A stretch of DNA of 64,000 nt from a gamma proteobacterium symbiont of Taylorina sp. (lineage in GTDB: Bacteria; Pseudomonadota; Gammaproteobacteria; GRL18), in the NCBI GenBank assembly GCA_025655455.1, contig JAHXIV010000050.1, positions 213,095 to 277,094 on the forward strand, given 5' to 3'. Under the pieces are notes generated by a model, which made no database searches, was not told the DNA's origin, and saw only the letters and a program-made list of their open reading frames with translations. The position numbers were made by a program, and so were the translations under genes. This document shows, in pieces, positions 23,644 through 31,089 of the stretch. The stretch's first letter is position 1, and each line of letters opens with the position of its first letter.

Positions 23644-23757
23644 ATGGCACTGACAAAAGCAAATATAGCAGAAAAATTATATGATGAGATCGGACTGAAT
23701 AAGCGAGAGAGTAAAGATCCTTCAGGCCAACATGAATTTGGCTACCATCATTTGTAG
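23644..23757 (+). pseudogene. ihfA: 5' fragment of ihfA (IHF alpha), copy 2
   Basis: The frame reads MALTKANIAEKLYDEIGLNK, RESKD, which is the start of integration host factor alpha (normally about 98 residues). It then switches to unrelated PSGQHEFGYHHL and stops. The strong ribosome-binding site AAGTAAGGCA is kept. A near copy of this leader occurs at 18833-18900. The complete ihfA must be elsewhere. Confidence 0.8.
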
Positions 23758-23942
23758 TAACATAAAAATGGCTTTAAATCATTTGTGTCAATTTTTTGTT
23801 ACTCAAGAGTTTGTCGAATCTTTTTTCAATGAATTGAACAGTACTTTGGAAAATGAGGAAAAAGTTTAAATTCAACAACACGGATTGTACTGAACTTTTG
23901 ATAAATAAAAAAGTTCCACTGAAAGTCGAAAGGGGTAAAAAA

Positions 23943-24398
23943 ATGATAACAGTTTATTTTGTTCAACATGGAATTGCTTTGGCTAAAGATGTTGATGAAA
24001 CAAGATCTTTATCTGATGCTGGAGCTGATGAAGTGCGCAAAGTCGCTAACACATTAAAGAATCAAGATGTGTCTATTAGTAAAATTGTCCATAGTGGAAA
24101 GTTAAGGGCATTACAAACAGCATCAATTTTTTCTCAGATATTAGATATCAAAATTGTATCTGAACTAAAAGGGATGGCTCCAAATGATATTCCAGAAAAA
24201 CTGATTGAGCAAATCACTGAAGATGCTGTGATGTATATTGGCCATTTACCCAATATACAAAATGTGGTTTCAAATCTTGTGACTGGTAATAACAACAATA
24301 GTATTATCAAATTTCAAAATGCTGCAGTTGCTTGTGTAGAAATTAATGAAGATAAAAATCACATCAAGTGGTTTATAACGCCTGAACTGTGCCAGTAG
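23943..24398 (+). CDS. sixA: SixA-like histidine phosphatase with VQHG motif
   Basis: From the ATG at 23943 the protein has 151 residues: ITVYFVQHGIALAKDVDETR, SLSDAGADEVRKVANTLKNQ, IVHSGKLRALQTASIFSQIL, and MYIGHLPNIQNVVSNLV. The catalytic His (QHG), the second Arg (LRALQT) and the GHLP His of the histidine phosphatase fold are present. The usual RHG Arg is Gln, as in a known SixA subfamily. SixA removes phosphate from His-containing phosphotransfer proteins. The 90 bp before the ATG are open in frame but look non-native. Confidence 0.83.
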   Translation: MITVYFVQHGIALAKDVDETRSLSDAGADEVRKVANTLKNQDVSISKIVHSGKLRALQTASIFSQILDIKIVSELKGMAPNDIPEKLIEQITEDAVMYIGHLPNIQNVVSNLVTGNNNNSIIKFQNAAVACVEINEDKNHIKWFITPELCQ

Positions 24399-24575
24399 CT
24401 AAAATATAAGCAAACTCAATAATCGTAATAAAAAGGACGGTACACTATGCGAGTACTCTGTCTGGTACTGTGAAAAATTTGCCTGGACACCTGCAATGAG
24501 AACATTGGAAGCGGCACCCATTGGCCAGGATCTATAAAGAGTTTTAATTTTTTTGGAGAATAAACTCCAAAAGCC
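24399..24575. other. Region after umuC and sixA without a clear gene
   Basis: The minus strand has an open stretch downstream of umuC (about 24420-24540, including PMGAASNVLIAGVQANFSQY) with protein-like character but no start and no family that I recognise. It may be a 3' remnant. Confidence 0.3.
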
Positions 24576-25844
24576 CTAACATTTAATAGACGGCAACTCA
24601 TTCCACCGACAGGTATAGGATGGTGAGCGATAATCCTGTCGCATGGCCCATTTCCTGTGAACACCTTCGGCAGCAACATAGATTGAATTTTTACCATGGA
24701 TGGTATTGATTTTATCTATGATCTGCATCAGTTGATCTGTTTTAGCTGATTGCCCAGTCTGGAAAAGATCCAGTTGCTGATGTTTTTTTGAGCTAAGTTC
24801 CAATAGACCGATGCCCGCCTTTATATATGCAGTTCCAGGTTTCACCAGCTGTCTGATAGCACGTCGAGCCAAATTTGAAATCAAACAGGTATCATCACTG
24901 GGATAAGGGAGCTTAATAATTTGCTGACGATGGTCATAATTCTGTTTATAGCCTGAACTATAGAGTAATACTTGTAATGAGCTGCAGAGGGATTGTTGAT
25001 TGCGCAGTTTTTCACAAGCTCTGGCGCTGTAGAGGCTAATGGCTTCTAAAATACTTTGCAGCTGACTTGTCTTTCGTGCAAAAGAGCGGCTGCAGTAAAT
25101 TTGTTTTTTTACTGCAGGTATTTCTTCCAGTGATAAGCAGGCATGACCATTAAGCTCTTCAATAATACGCTCCACACAAACATTAAAATGGCGCCGTATC
25201 TGTTTCGGATTGGCATTGGCCAATTCCAGCGCAGTATAAATCTTCAAGTCTGCCAGACGAGCAGAAAATCTTGATGAAATTCCCCAGATCTTATCTACAG
25301 GCGTACGTTGTTTCATCCAGTTCCATTTCTTTGCGCTATCCAGAACACAAACCCCCTGACATTTTATAATGGTTTTAGCCGCTCGGTTGGCCAATTTTGC
25401 CAGTGTTTTGGTGGGAGCAATACCAACGCCGACTGGCAAGGCTGTATACTGATACACGGTATTTTTAATGCGTTGTCCATAACGGTTCAGGGAGTCACTT
25501 TGTAGGGTATGGTGAGATTTTTCTAAATATAAAAACATTTCATCAATACTATAAATTTCTACCCGTGGAGAAAATAAATGTAAAGTCTTCATCACACGGG
25601 CAGAGAGATCGCCATAGAGGGGATAATTACTGGAAAACAAAGTGATACCCTGCTGCTGCATCAGGGATGTTCTATCAAAAACAGATTCTAAACCACCCAC
25701 CCCCAATGCTTTTGCCTGAGCAGAACGAGCAACGACAAAACAATCATTATTGGATAATACCACCACTGGCTTGCCACGCAGATCGGGTCGAAAAACCTGT
25801 TCACAGGAAGCATAAAAACTATTACAATCAACGAGACAAAACAT
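24576..25844 (-). CDS. umuC: DNA polymerase V catalytic subunit (Y family)
   Basis: The 422-residue protein starts MFCLVDCNSFYASCEQVFRP with the palm-domain Asp and Tyr steric-gate region. The second catalytic pair is in VEIYSIDEMFL, followed by the helix-hairpin-helix thumb, the little-finger domain and a C-terminal tail (GKNSIYVAAEGVHRKWAMRQ). Full length is normal. The enzyme copies past DNA lesions during the SOS response, together with processed UmuD. It overlaps the end of umuD by 17 bp on the same strand, so it forms the umuDC operon. Confidence 0.95.
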   Translation of the reverse strand: MFCLVDCNSFYASCEQVFRPDLRGKPVVVLSNNDCFVVARSAQAKALGVGGLESVFDRTSLMQQQGITLFSSNYPLYGDLSARVMKTLHLFSPRVEIYSIDEMFLYLEKSHHTLQSDSLNRYGQRIKNTVYQYTALPVGVGIAPTKTLAKLANRAAKTIIKCQGVCVLDSAKKWNWMKQRTPVDKIWGISSRFSARLADLKIYTALELANANPKQIRRHFNVCVERIIEELNGHACLSLEEIPAVKKQIYCSRSFARKTSQLQSILEAISLYSARACEKLRNQQSLCSSLQVLLYSSGYKQNYDHRQQIIKLPYPSDDTCLISNLARRAIRQLVKPGTAYIKAGIGLLELSSKKHQQLDLFQTGQSAKTDQLMQIIDKINTIHGKNSIYVAAEGVHRKWAMRQDYRSPSYTCRWNELPSIKC

Positions 25845-26226
25845 GATAACGTACAGAATGGATCACAATTCCTTCGATAATAAAATCAGAATATTCATCA
25901 ATATGAATTGGTGGATAATGCTTATTGGCGGCAACTAATCGCTGTTGTTTTCTGTCCAGAATTTTACAGGTTAATTCGCCATCCAGAGCGGCAATAATAA
26001 TCTGTCCATCCTGAGGCTCCAGACTGCGATCAACGATTAATAAATCACCGTCAAAAATACCGCAGCCTTCCATAGAATGACCTTTAGCACGAGCTAAATA
26101 AGTGGCCGCAGGGTGTTTGATTAGGTGAGTATTCAAATCCAGAGTGCGATCCAGATAATCATCTGCAGGTGAAGGAAAGCCTGCTGGTACTGAATGCGTA
26201 AAAAGTGGTAGTGGCACTAATTTCAT
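25828..26226 (-). CDS. umuD: Translesion polymerase V autoproteolytic subunit
   Basis: The 132-residue protein shows the self-cleavage site Ala-Gly in VPAGFPSPADDYLDR, the nucleophile Ser in KGHSMEGCGIFDGD and the catalytic Lys in LTCKILDR. RecA-stimulated self-cleavage gives UmuD', which activates UmuC. The gene is first in the umuDC operon. A small palindrome 13-24 bp upstream could be a LexA-type site but does not fit the Escherichia coli consensus well. Confidence 0.95.
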   Translation of the reverse strand: MKLVPLPLFTHSVPAGFPSPADDYLDRTLDLNTHLIKHPAATYLARAKGHSMEGCGIFDGDLLIVDRSLEPQDGQIIIAALDGELTCKILDRKQQRLVAANKHYPPIHIDEYSDFIIEGIVIHSVRYHVLSR

Positions 26227-26238
26227 AACAATTAATTT

Positions 26239-26250
26239 TACAATAATGTA
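26239..26250. promoter_or_regulatory. Possible SOS operator upstream of umuD
   Basis: TACAATAATGTA has TACA/TGTA arms around a 4-bp centre and lies 13 bp before the umuD start. It lacks the CTGT-N8-ACAG pattern of enterobacterial LexA boxes, so the assignment is weak. Confidence 0.3.
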
Positions 26251-26615
26251 CGATAATCAATTATAACCTAAGATAAGCCTTTTAGGCAAATTCCCTATAA
26301 TTTATAGTCGTGTTTTAATACCTTTCTTGTTTTGTGTGTATCAGCTTGATTGTTGTGGCAAATATATTAATCCTGCTCATTTAGATAATACTTTATAAAG
26401 AGTGTTTTCTATAGCTCCCATTGCCTGTCGAGCTTGTAGACTAAGTTGATAGACGGGTATACTCACTTACAGGTTATTAGTTGCTAAAATGGAGGTTACT
26501 TTTCTCCATTTGATTTGGAAATTTGATTATGTCCAAAATTCATCCCCTTTTTTCCCAAAAGGCACCACACACATAAATGTTTATCTTGCCTTTGAAAAGG
26601 TCGGCACACAAATCA
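26251..26615. other. Intergenic stretch without a recognised gene
   Basis: No protein-like frame with a start is seen on either strand. It probably holds the umuDC promoter at its left and a decayed insertion sequence at its right. Confidence 0.4.
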
Positions 26616-26699
26616 CCTATCAGTTCAGGATCAATGGAAGGTCTGCCAGTATGAATATAAAATGTTTCAAGATGTTTAGGAATATCACTAAAAAGATGT
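26616..26699 (-). pseudogene. N-terminal remnant of a DDE transposase (IS5/IS1182-like)
   Basis: Read on the minus strand, the frame gives HLFSDIPKHLETFYIHTGRP and SIDPEL, a segment near the start of IS1182/IS5-type transposases. It breaks off right after. The rest of the element is missing. It ends against the PH-domain gene's 3' end. Confidence 0.55.
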
Positions 26700-27083
26700 A
26701 ATCCTAACTTTAAACATTTGAGTGGCTAATGCTAGTTGCAGATCAGCAATATTAATCGTCTTTTTAAATTCCTTTGTAATTGGTGATTCCTGACCGTGTA
26801 CATAAATTTTTAATTCGGAATCGTCAAACCCATAACCTGCTGTTTCAATTTTGTATGATACAATGCTTCTGTATGGTATGACATGAAATTCAGTTTTTTT
26901 CCCAGTCACACCTTGCTTATCAATTATGATTAATCGTGATGTTGTAAAAACAAAGTAGTCACGAATCATTTTGTATGCTTTTGTGATCTCTTCGCCTGGT
27001 GCCAAAAGTGGACCTATTTCTTTATCAACAGATTCTACTGTGACTTCTGAAGCATTCCCTGTGATTGCAGACATTAAACCCAT
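26688..27083 (-). CDS. Bacterial PH-domain protein
   Basis: The 131-residue protein follows the bacterial pleckstrin-homology pattern: LLAPGEEITKAYKMIRDYFV, FTTSRLIIIDKQGVTGKKTE, FHVIPYRSIVSYKIETAGY and a C-terminal helix (IADLQLALATQMFKV). There is no membrane segment or signal. The role of these single-domain proteins is unknown; they are thought to bind proteins or membranes. Upstream on the same strand is a secreted coiled-coil protein. Confidence 0.78.
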   Translation of the reverse strand: MGLMSAITGNASEVTVESVDKEIGPLLAPGEEITKAYKMIRDYFVFTTSRLIIIDKQGVTGKKTEFHVIPYRSIVSYKIETAGYGFDDSELKIYVHGQESPITKEFKKTINIADLQLALATQMFKVRITSF

Positions 27084-27226
27084 GATTTATTCTCCATGTA
27101 CATTAAATTAACTTTTATCAAACATATTGTGTGTGCCTTTGTCTTCTTTGCAATTTGTATCTGTTAGCAAAGCAACATTAATAATTTTTTGCTGATGTTT
27201 CCTAATAGTTTTAATAAAAAACAATA

Positions 27227-28522
27227 TTATTGCTTTATCAAGTTTGATAATTCCTGATATTTATCCTGCATTTTTATATTTTCAAAAGGTATAATTTGAG
27301 GCACTTGCAAACCCATTAGAGCATCAAATGAATCTTTACTGGTTTTTAATACGGAGAGTAGATCAGCACTGACTTCAACAGTATCATAAGTATTTTGTGA
27401 AAGTTTCAGATCTTTTTGTACGACTTTTTGTGCAGAAGCCACTTTATTCTGCTGTTCTCTCAAATTTTTCTTATAGAGTTTTGCTGTTTTCAGTGTCAAC
27501 TCCTGAGCAGCTAAATTATTTTTATAGATAGCAATCCGTTTTTCACTACCATCTTCCTGAATGTTTTTCCTGGCCTCATTCTGAATAACAATAATCTTTT
27601 CAATGATGGCATCAATTTTTGGAATATAATTGTTCTCAACCATATAAATATATTTCTGCTGCATGTAGTTTACCAATTCAAGCAGGACAACATGCATACC
27701 ATAATATTTCTTTGCTTGTTTAATTTCTTCGTTTGAATCCTGGGTCAGTTCCATTAACTGAACAGTGATTTTTTTCAATATATCAAAAATAACAGACATT
27801 TGAATAATATCATTTGCATCAACTCGAGCCAGAAGAATATTAATCTGTTCTTCAGTTAAGGCAACACCAATATCATTCAGACGTTCTTTAAAATGAATTT
27901 TTATTTTATTAATATCTGCTTCATAGTCAGTGATGTTTAATTTTTCTTCTGCAATTTTTTTATCAAAACTTTGTTTGGTGGTTTTAACCATATGGTTACG
28001 GGGAGCAGTAATTTTCTTTTCTCTAAAGCCTGATATGTTATTTTTTGAGACTTTTATTCTTTGCTTTAAATTGTCAATTTTTATTCGGTAATCATTGATA
28101 GTTTCATCCTCTAACAGAATTATAGTCTTATCAAGAATTATATTTAAATCATCTCTTAAAGATTTTTTATCATCACCAAAAAAGGTGCTGTCAGGTGCTA
28201 CTTTAATTTCATTAACAACACTTAATCCCTCTTCAAGTTGACTAAAGACATTACTCCACATATTTCTAAATCGTTCATCTTCTTGATCAGCACGACTTTG
28301 TTTACGGGTTTCTTCAGATTCTGAAAAAGTTGTATTACTGGAATTCCAGGCATTTCTAGTGCTATTCCAAACATCAGAAGTATACTCCTTGGATTTATCC
28401 CAATTTTTTTCACTGTATTCTTTAGTCGCTTCCCAGCCTTTTTTAACTGTGTCATTCCACTCTGAATAGGCAAGGTTAGAGTAAGTAACCAATACCATAA
28501 AAAAAATTGCCGTATGATTCAT
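27227..28522 (-). CDS. Unknown secreted coiled-coil protein
   Basis: The 431-residue protein has a signal peptide (HTAIFFMVLVTYSNLAYSEW) and is helical throughout. An N-terminal aromatic-rich region repeats W-x-x-x-K-E/W-N-S patterns (KGWEATKEYSEKNWDKSKEY, TSDVWNSTRNAWNSSN), followed by long coiled coils to the end. No enzyme motif or membrane helix is seen. Charged heptads suggest a periplasmic or outer-membrane-associated structural protein. I recognise no family. Confidence 0.6.
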   Translation of the reverse strand: MNHTAIFFMVLVTYSNLAYSEWNDTVKKGWEATKEYSEKNWDKSKEYTSDVWNSTRNAWNSSNTTFSESEETRKQSRADQEDERFRNMWSNVFSQLEEGLSVVNEIKVAPDSTFFGDDKKSLRDDLNIILDKTIILLEDETINDYRIKIDNLKQRIKVSKNNISGFREKKITAPRNHMVKTTKQSFDKKIAEEKLNITDYEADINKIKIHFKERLNDIGVALTEEQINILLARVDANDIIQMSVIFDILKKITVQLMELTQDSNEEIKQAKKYYGMHVVLLELVNYMQQKYIYMVENNYIPKIDAIIEKIIVIQNEARKNIQEDGSEKRIAIYKNNLAAQELTLKTAKLYKKNLREQQNKVASAQKVVQKDLKLSQNTYDTVEVSADLLSVLKTSKDSFDALMGLQVPQIIPFENIKMQDKYQELSNLIKQ

Positions 28523-28592
28523 TCTAATTCCGAATTAAGGGTTAATGTTTGTGTTTGTTCTTATAGTCATCCATGTTCAATGGGTAGGAGGT

Positions 28593-28748
28593 CTATTTTT
28601 TGGTAATATTTACACCTATTTGTTTGGCAGTATAATTTGGTACAGGAGGCAAAGATTTAATATCAAATTTTCTCAATGTAACTTTATCAATTGCCCCAAT
28701 CTCATGGAGATCATTTGCCATTTCACTAACTGTATCTTTAATTTTCAT
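28593..28748 (-). pseudogene. Truncated Xre-type antitoxin
   Basis: A 51-codon frame, MKIKDTVSEMANDLHEIGAI, DKVTLRKFDIKSLPPVPNYT, AKQIGVNITKK, matches the N-terminal part of RelB/HigA-type Xre antitoxins. In relatives the helix-turn-helix follows at the A-K-Q-I-K segment. Here the frame stops before it. It lies downstream of an intact higBA pair on the same strand and is probably a leftover from another toxin-antitoxin gene pair. Confidence 0.55.
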
Positions 28749-28784
28749 TTATAGTACCCTGTACAACTTTACTTCTTGATTAAA

Positions 28785-29078
28785 TTAAGAAGCCTTAAGC
28801 AATAGTGGTTTTGCCTCTTTATGTTTCTTTAAAGCATGCCATAATTCCCAGTTTTGCTGTAACGTAAGCCAAAATTGTGGGCTATTCCCTAGAGTTTCAC
28901 TCAGGGTTAAAGCTGAGTCCGCAGTAATACCCCGCTTACCATTTACAATTTCATTTACCCTGGCATATGTCCAACCAGTATGTTTTGAGAAGTTTTTCTG
29001 GCTAATCCCTAAAGGTTCTAAAAACTCTTTTAGCAACATTTTACCTGGATGTGTAGGTGGTCTATTTTTGGGCAACAT
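28785..29078 (-). CDS. higA: HigA antitoxin
   Basis: The 97-residue protein starts with the typical RPPTHPGKMLLKEFLEPLGI, followed by the Xre helix-turn-helix (SQKNFSKHTGWTYARVNEIV), NGKRGITADSALTLSETLGN and SPQFWLTLQQNWELW. It is the standard VapI/HigA pattern. It neutralises HigB and represses the operon. The gene lies 11 bp after the toxin gene and is in the classic toxin-first order. Confidence 0.94.
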   Translation of the reverse strand: MLPKNRPPTHPGKMLLKEFLEPLGISQKNFSKHTGWTYARVNEIVNGKRGITADSALTLSETLGNSPQFWLTLQQNWELWHALKKHKEAKPLLLKAS

Positions 29079-29089
29079 TTTAATCTCCT

Positions 29090-29389
29090 CTATTGGTGAT
29101 AATCATCTATATAAACATCATAAGCACTGGACTTTAATTCATCCAACATAAAAATCAAGTGCCATTGCTTGTTTATTCGAACACTCCAGAAATCTGATAA
29201 TTTATCAATTAAAGGTTCTAAGTTATTATCTGGAGGTGTTCTCATATCATCAATATTGTTAGATGCATTTAATTGATCCATCAATATTCTGGCTTTATCA
29301 TGTAACTGTAAAGGAATTTTTCTGGTTTTTTTAGAATTTATTCCATCATAAATATCATGAGTAATTTTATCTGAGAAGCTTGTTATCAT
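29090..29389 (-). CDS. higB: HigB toxin (RelE family)
   Basis: The 99-residue protein has the HigB pattern: ITSFSDKITHDIYDGINSKK, RKIPLQLHDKARILMDQLNA, and a final WSVRINKQWHLIFMLDELKS, DVYIDDYHQ. The basic and His residues near the C-terminus form the active site of ribosome-dependent mRNA cleavage. It comes first in the higBA operon, with an inverted-repeat operator just upstream. Confidence 0.93.
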   Translation of the reverse strand: MITSFSDKITHDIYDGINSKKTRKIPLQLHDKARILMDQLNASNNIDDMRTPPDNNLEPLIDKLSDFWSVRINKQWHLIFMLDELKSSAYDVYIDDYHQ

Positions 29390-29399
29390 AATAATAACT

Positions 29400-29420
29400 A
29401 TATATCGATGCTTGATATAT
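29400..29420. promoter_or_regulatory. Inverted repeat operator candidate of higBA
   Basis: ATATATC and GATATAT, 7 bp each, are separated by 7 bp and lie 11 bp before the higB start. The place and symmetry fit autorepression by HigA. Confidence 0.5.
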
Positions 29421-29478
29421 GTAAAGTTTTTTGTAAAACTTAATTAATCTTTCATCTCTATCTTATATTTAATTGTAG

Positions 29479-29748
29479 TTGGACTTACTGGATGGAGAAG
29501 GGTTTCCCATTAAAAGCCATGTATTTGATGGAAATATTAGTGAAGCCAGTACCTTAAAATCCATGATCGATCATCTGATAGAGATTGATATGCCTGAACG
29601 CCCTGTTGTGGTGATGGATGCCGGTATATCATCAAAAACAAGAGCGAGTATCTGCACACCTGTTTATCACCCTGCTGGCCTATCATCTGGTACACACGTA
29701 AAACAAAAAGGGATCCATTTTGTTATTGTTGGTGGAAAGATAATGTGA
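29479..29748 (+). pseudogene. IS1634-type transposase fragment, copy 1
   Basis: The frame reads LDGEGFPIKSHVFDGNISEA, STLKSMIDHLIEIDMPERPV, VVMDAGISS, which is the catalytic-core part of an IS4/IS1634 transposase with the Asp in VVMDAG. It then jumps to TPVYH joined directly to CCCTGCTGGCCTATCAT (LLAYHLVHT in another frame). The same joint is found in copy 2 at 36613-37138. The 5' end, middle and 3' end are missing. Confidence 0.78.
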
Positions 29749-29778
29749 AACAGCCTGTATTCTGGGTAATTAAGCAGT

Positions 29779-30144
29779 CTACTTTTGTTCCAATTTATTG
29801 TCTAATAATTGTTTAATTGCGGTTAACAAGCTATCTTTATTGAGAGTATCAGGAACATATCTGTCATTTTCTGATTCTGGAATTTCAGTACAAATAGAAA
29901 TAATTGGGATTGCCTGGTATTCATTTTTTGAACGTAAAAACTCGTGTGTATTACGTTCACCATATAAATATATGTGACTTCCTAGTATGATTAAATCAGG
30001 CAGCCTTTTTAACATGCTAATTAAACAATCACGACCATAATTATTAATTAATTGTAATTCAAAATCTTCCTGAAGGAATTTTGAGATAGTTAATTGTGAT
30101 GACACATCATCATCAGCAAGTAATATATAAGGTTTATTAAGCAT
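29779..30144 (-). CDS. Degenerate response-regulator receiver protein
   Basis: The 121-residue protein has the receiver fold: YILLADDDVSSQLTISKFLQ with the acidic trio at 11-13, then RLPDLIILGSHIYLYGERNT. The position of the phospho-accepting Asp is Gly55 (LIILG in place of LIILD), and the usual Lys-Pro near the end is replaced. It therefore cannot be phosphorylated in the usual way and is probably a pseudo-receiver that binds partners directly. No output domain is present. It is upstream (in gene order) of a small basic protein on the same strand. Confidence 0.72.
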   Translation of the reverse strand: MLNKPYILLADDDVSSQLTISKFLQEDFELQLINNYGRDCLISMLKRLPDLIILGSHIYLYGERNTHEFLRSKNEYQAIPIISICTEIPESENDRYVPDTLNKDSLLTAIKQLLDNKLEQK

Positions 30145-30199
30145 AATTTATTACTTCCAATAACAAAGTTTATGAGCATTCAGTCAATAGAAAAAACAT

Positions 30200-30454
30200 C
30201 TATTTAACTCGATTCTTCACTTTCTTTACCATACACAATCCCTTTTTTCGTTGAGTCGTAATGATTTTCAGTTCCCTTTGAAGATGCCTGCGAATTTTTT
30301 TATCTTTTTCATTATACATTTTTTGTTTCAAAGCGAATTCTTTTTTCTTAAGCTTTTTCAAAATTATCTTGATAGATACAATTTGATCCCTTTGCTTCTT
30401 TTTTCCAGCATTGATGAATGTATTAAGAATATTTATTAATGTTTGTAGTTTCAT
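30200..30454 (-). CDS. Small basic coiled-coil protein, unknown
   Basis: The 84-residue protein is very rich in Lys/Arg and helical (IVSIKIILKKLKKKEFALKQ, KMYNEKDKKIRRHLQRELK). It could bind nucleic acid or form a coiled coil. There is no family that I recognise. It sits between the pseudo-receiver and the PhoU-like part of the phosphate transporter. Confidence 0.45.
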   Translation of the reverse strand: MKLQTLINILNTFINAGKKKQRDQIVSIKIILKKLKKKEFALKQKMYNEKDKKIRRHLQRELKIITTQRKKGLCMVKKVKNRVK

Positions 30455-30468
30455 GTCATTCCCAAATT

Positions 30469-30978
30469 TTATATCCTGCCATCTTCCGTTTGCATAATAT
30501 TATCAACCTCGTCTTTATCCAGGCTAATTGCCCGTTCAGCTTCTTTCATTGTCTGATCACCCGTAGCAAAGAGTATCTCACCCATTTGTATCAAATTTTT
30601 TGTCACGTCACGTACATATGCGGAGTCGTTCATCAGTGATGTGGCCATCTGGGGAGAAATTCTATCTTTATGAATCAGCTCTTCAAGCATACCGTTAGCA
30701 GTTGAATCATTTTCTTCCATATCAAGCTTTATACTATCGAGAGAAAGTATGGCTATAGGATTGTCTGCGCTATTCTGTACAACTGAAATTTGACGCAAAA
30801 CGGAACCAAGATAGACTCGAATTCTGTTATATTCTGCACGAATATACTCGTTGTCAGAAATAATATATTTTGACATATTTTTATGTAGATGCTTGGTATC
30901 TTTTATTGCTTCAACAATATCCCGGCAGGCGGTGCGCAGCAGGAAAAGTTCTTCAATTTGTTCTGACATCATCAGCAT
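30469..30978 (-). CDS. PhoU-like C-terminal part of an interrupted Na/Pi cotransporter
   Basis: The 169-residue open frame starting MLMMSEQIEELFLLRTACRD is all helical and matches the PhoU-like C-terminal region of NptA-type Na/Pi cotransporters. It is in the same frame as the transporter stop at 31090-31092; the 37 codons between read TVITDSSKVIEIDIDEQYKQ and on without any other stop. It is therefore the natural end of the transporter, separated by one TAA. It may be made by internal initiation at the ATG (30978), or not at all. Confidence 0.7.
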   Translation of the reverse strand: MLMMSEQIEELFLLRTACRDIVEAIKDTKHLHKNMSKYIISDNEYIRAEYNRIRVYLGSVLRQISVVQNSADNPIAILSLDSIKLDMEENDSTANGMLEELIHKDRISPQMATSLMNDSAYVRDVTKNLIQMGEILFATGDQTMKEAERAISLDKDEVDNIMQTEDGRI

Positions 30979-31089
30979 TTTTGCTTTGCTGATGTAGATA
31001 ATGATTTCGCTATAAAGATCCTTGACGTTTTGTTTGTACTGCTCGTCTATATCGATCTCTATAACCTTACTGCTATCAGTTATAACCGT

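Noticed and set aside
23853..23942. N-terminal extension of SixA from 23853
   Set aside because: The extra 30 residues do not belong to the histidine phosphatase fold, which starts at the ATG at 23943.
24416..24697. Minus-strand ORF overlapping the end of umuC
   Set aside because: It overlaps umuC in another frame and has no family signal.
26239..26250. Typical LexA box for umuDC
   Set aside because: The palindrome lacks CTGT-N8-ACAG; kept only as a weak operator candidate.
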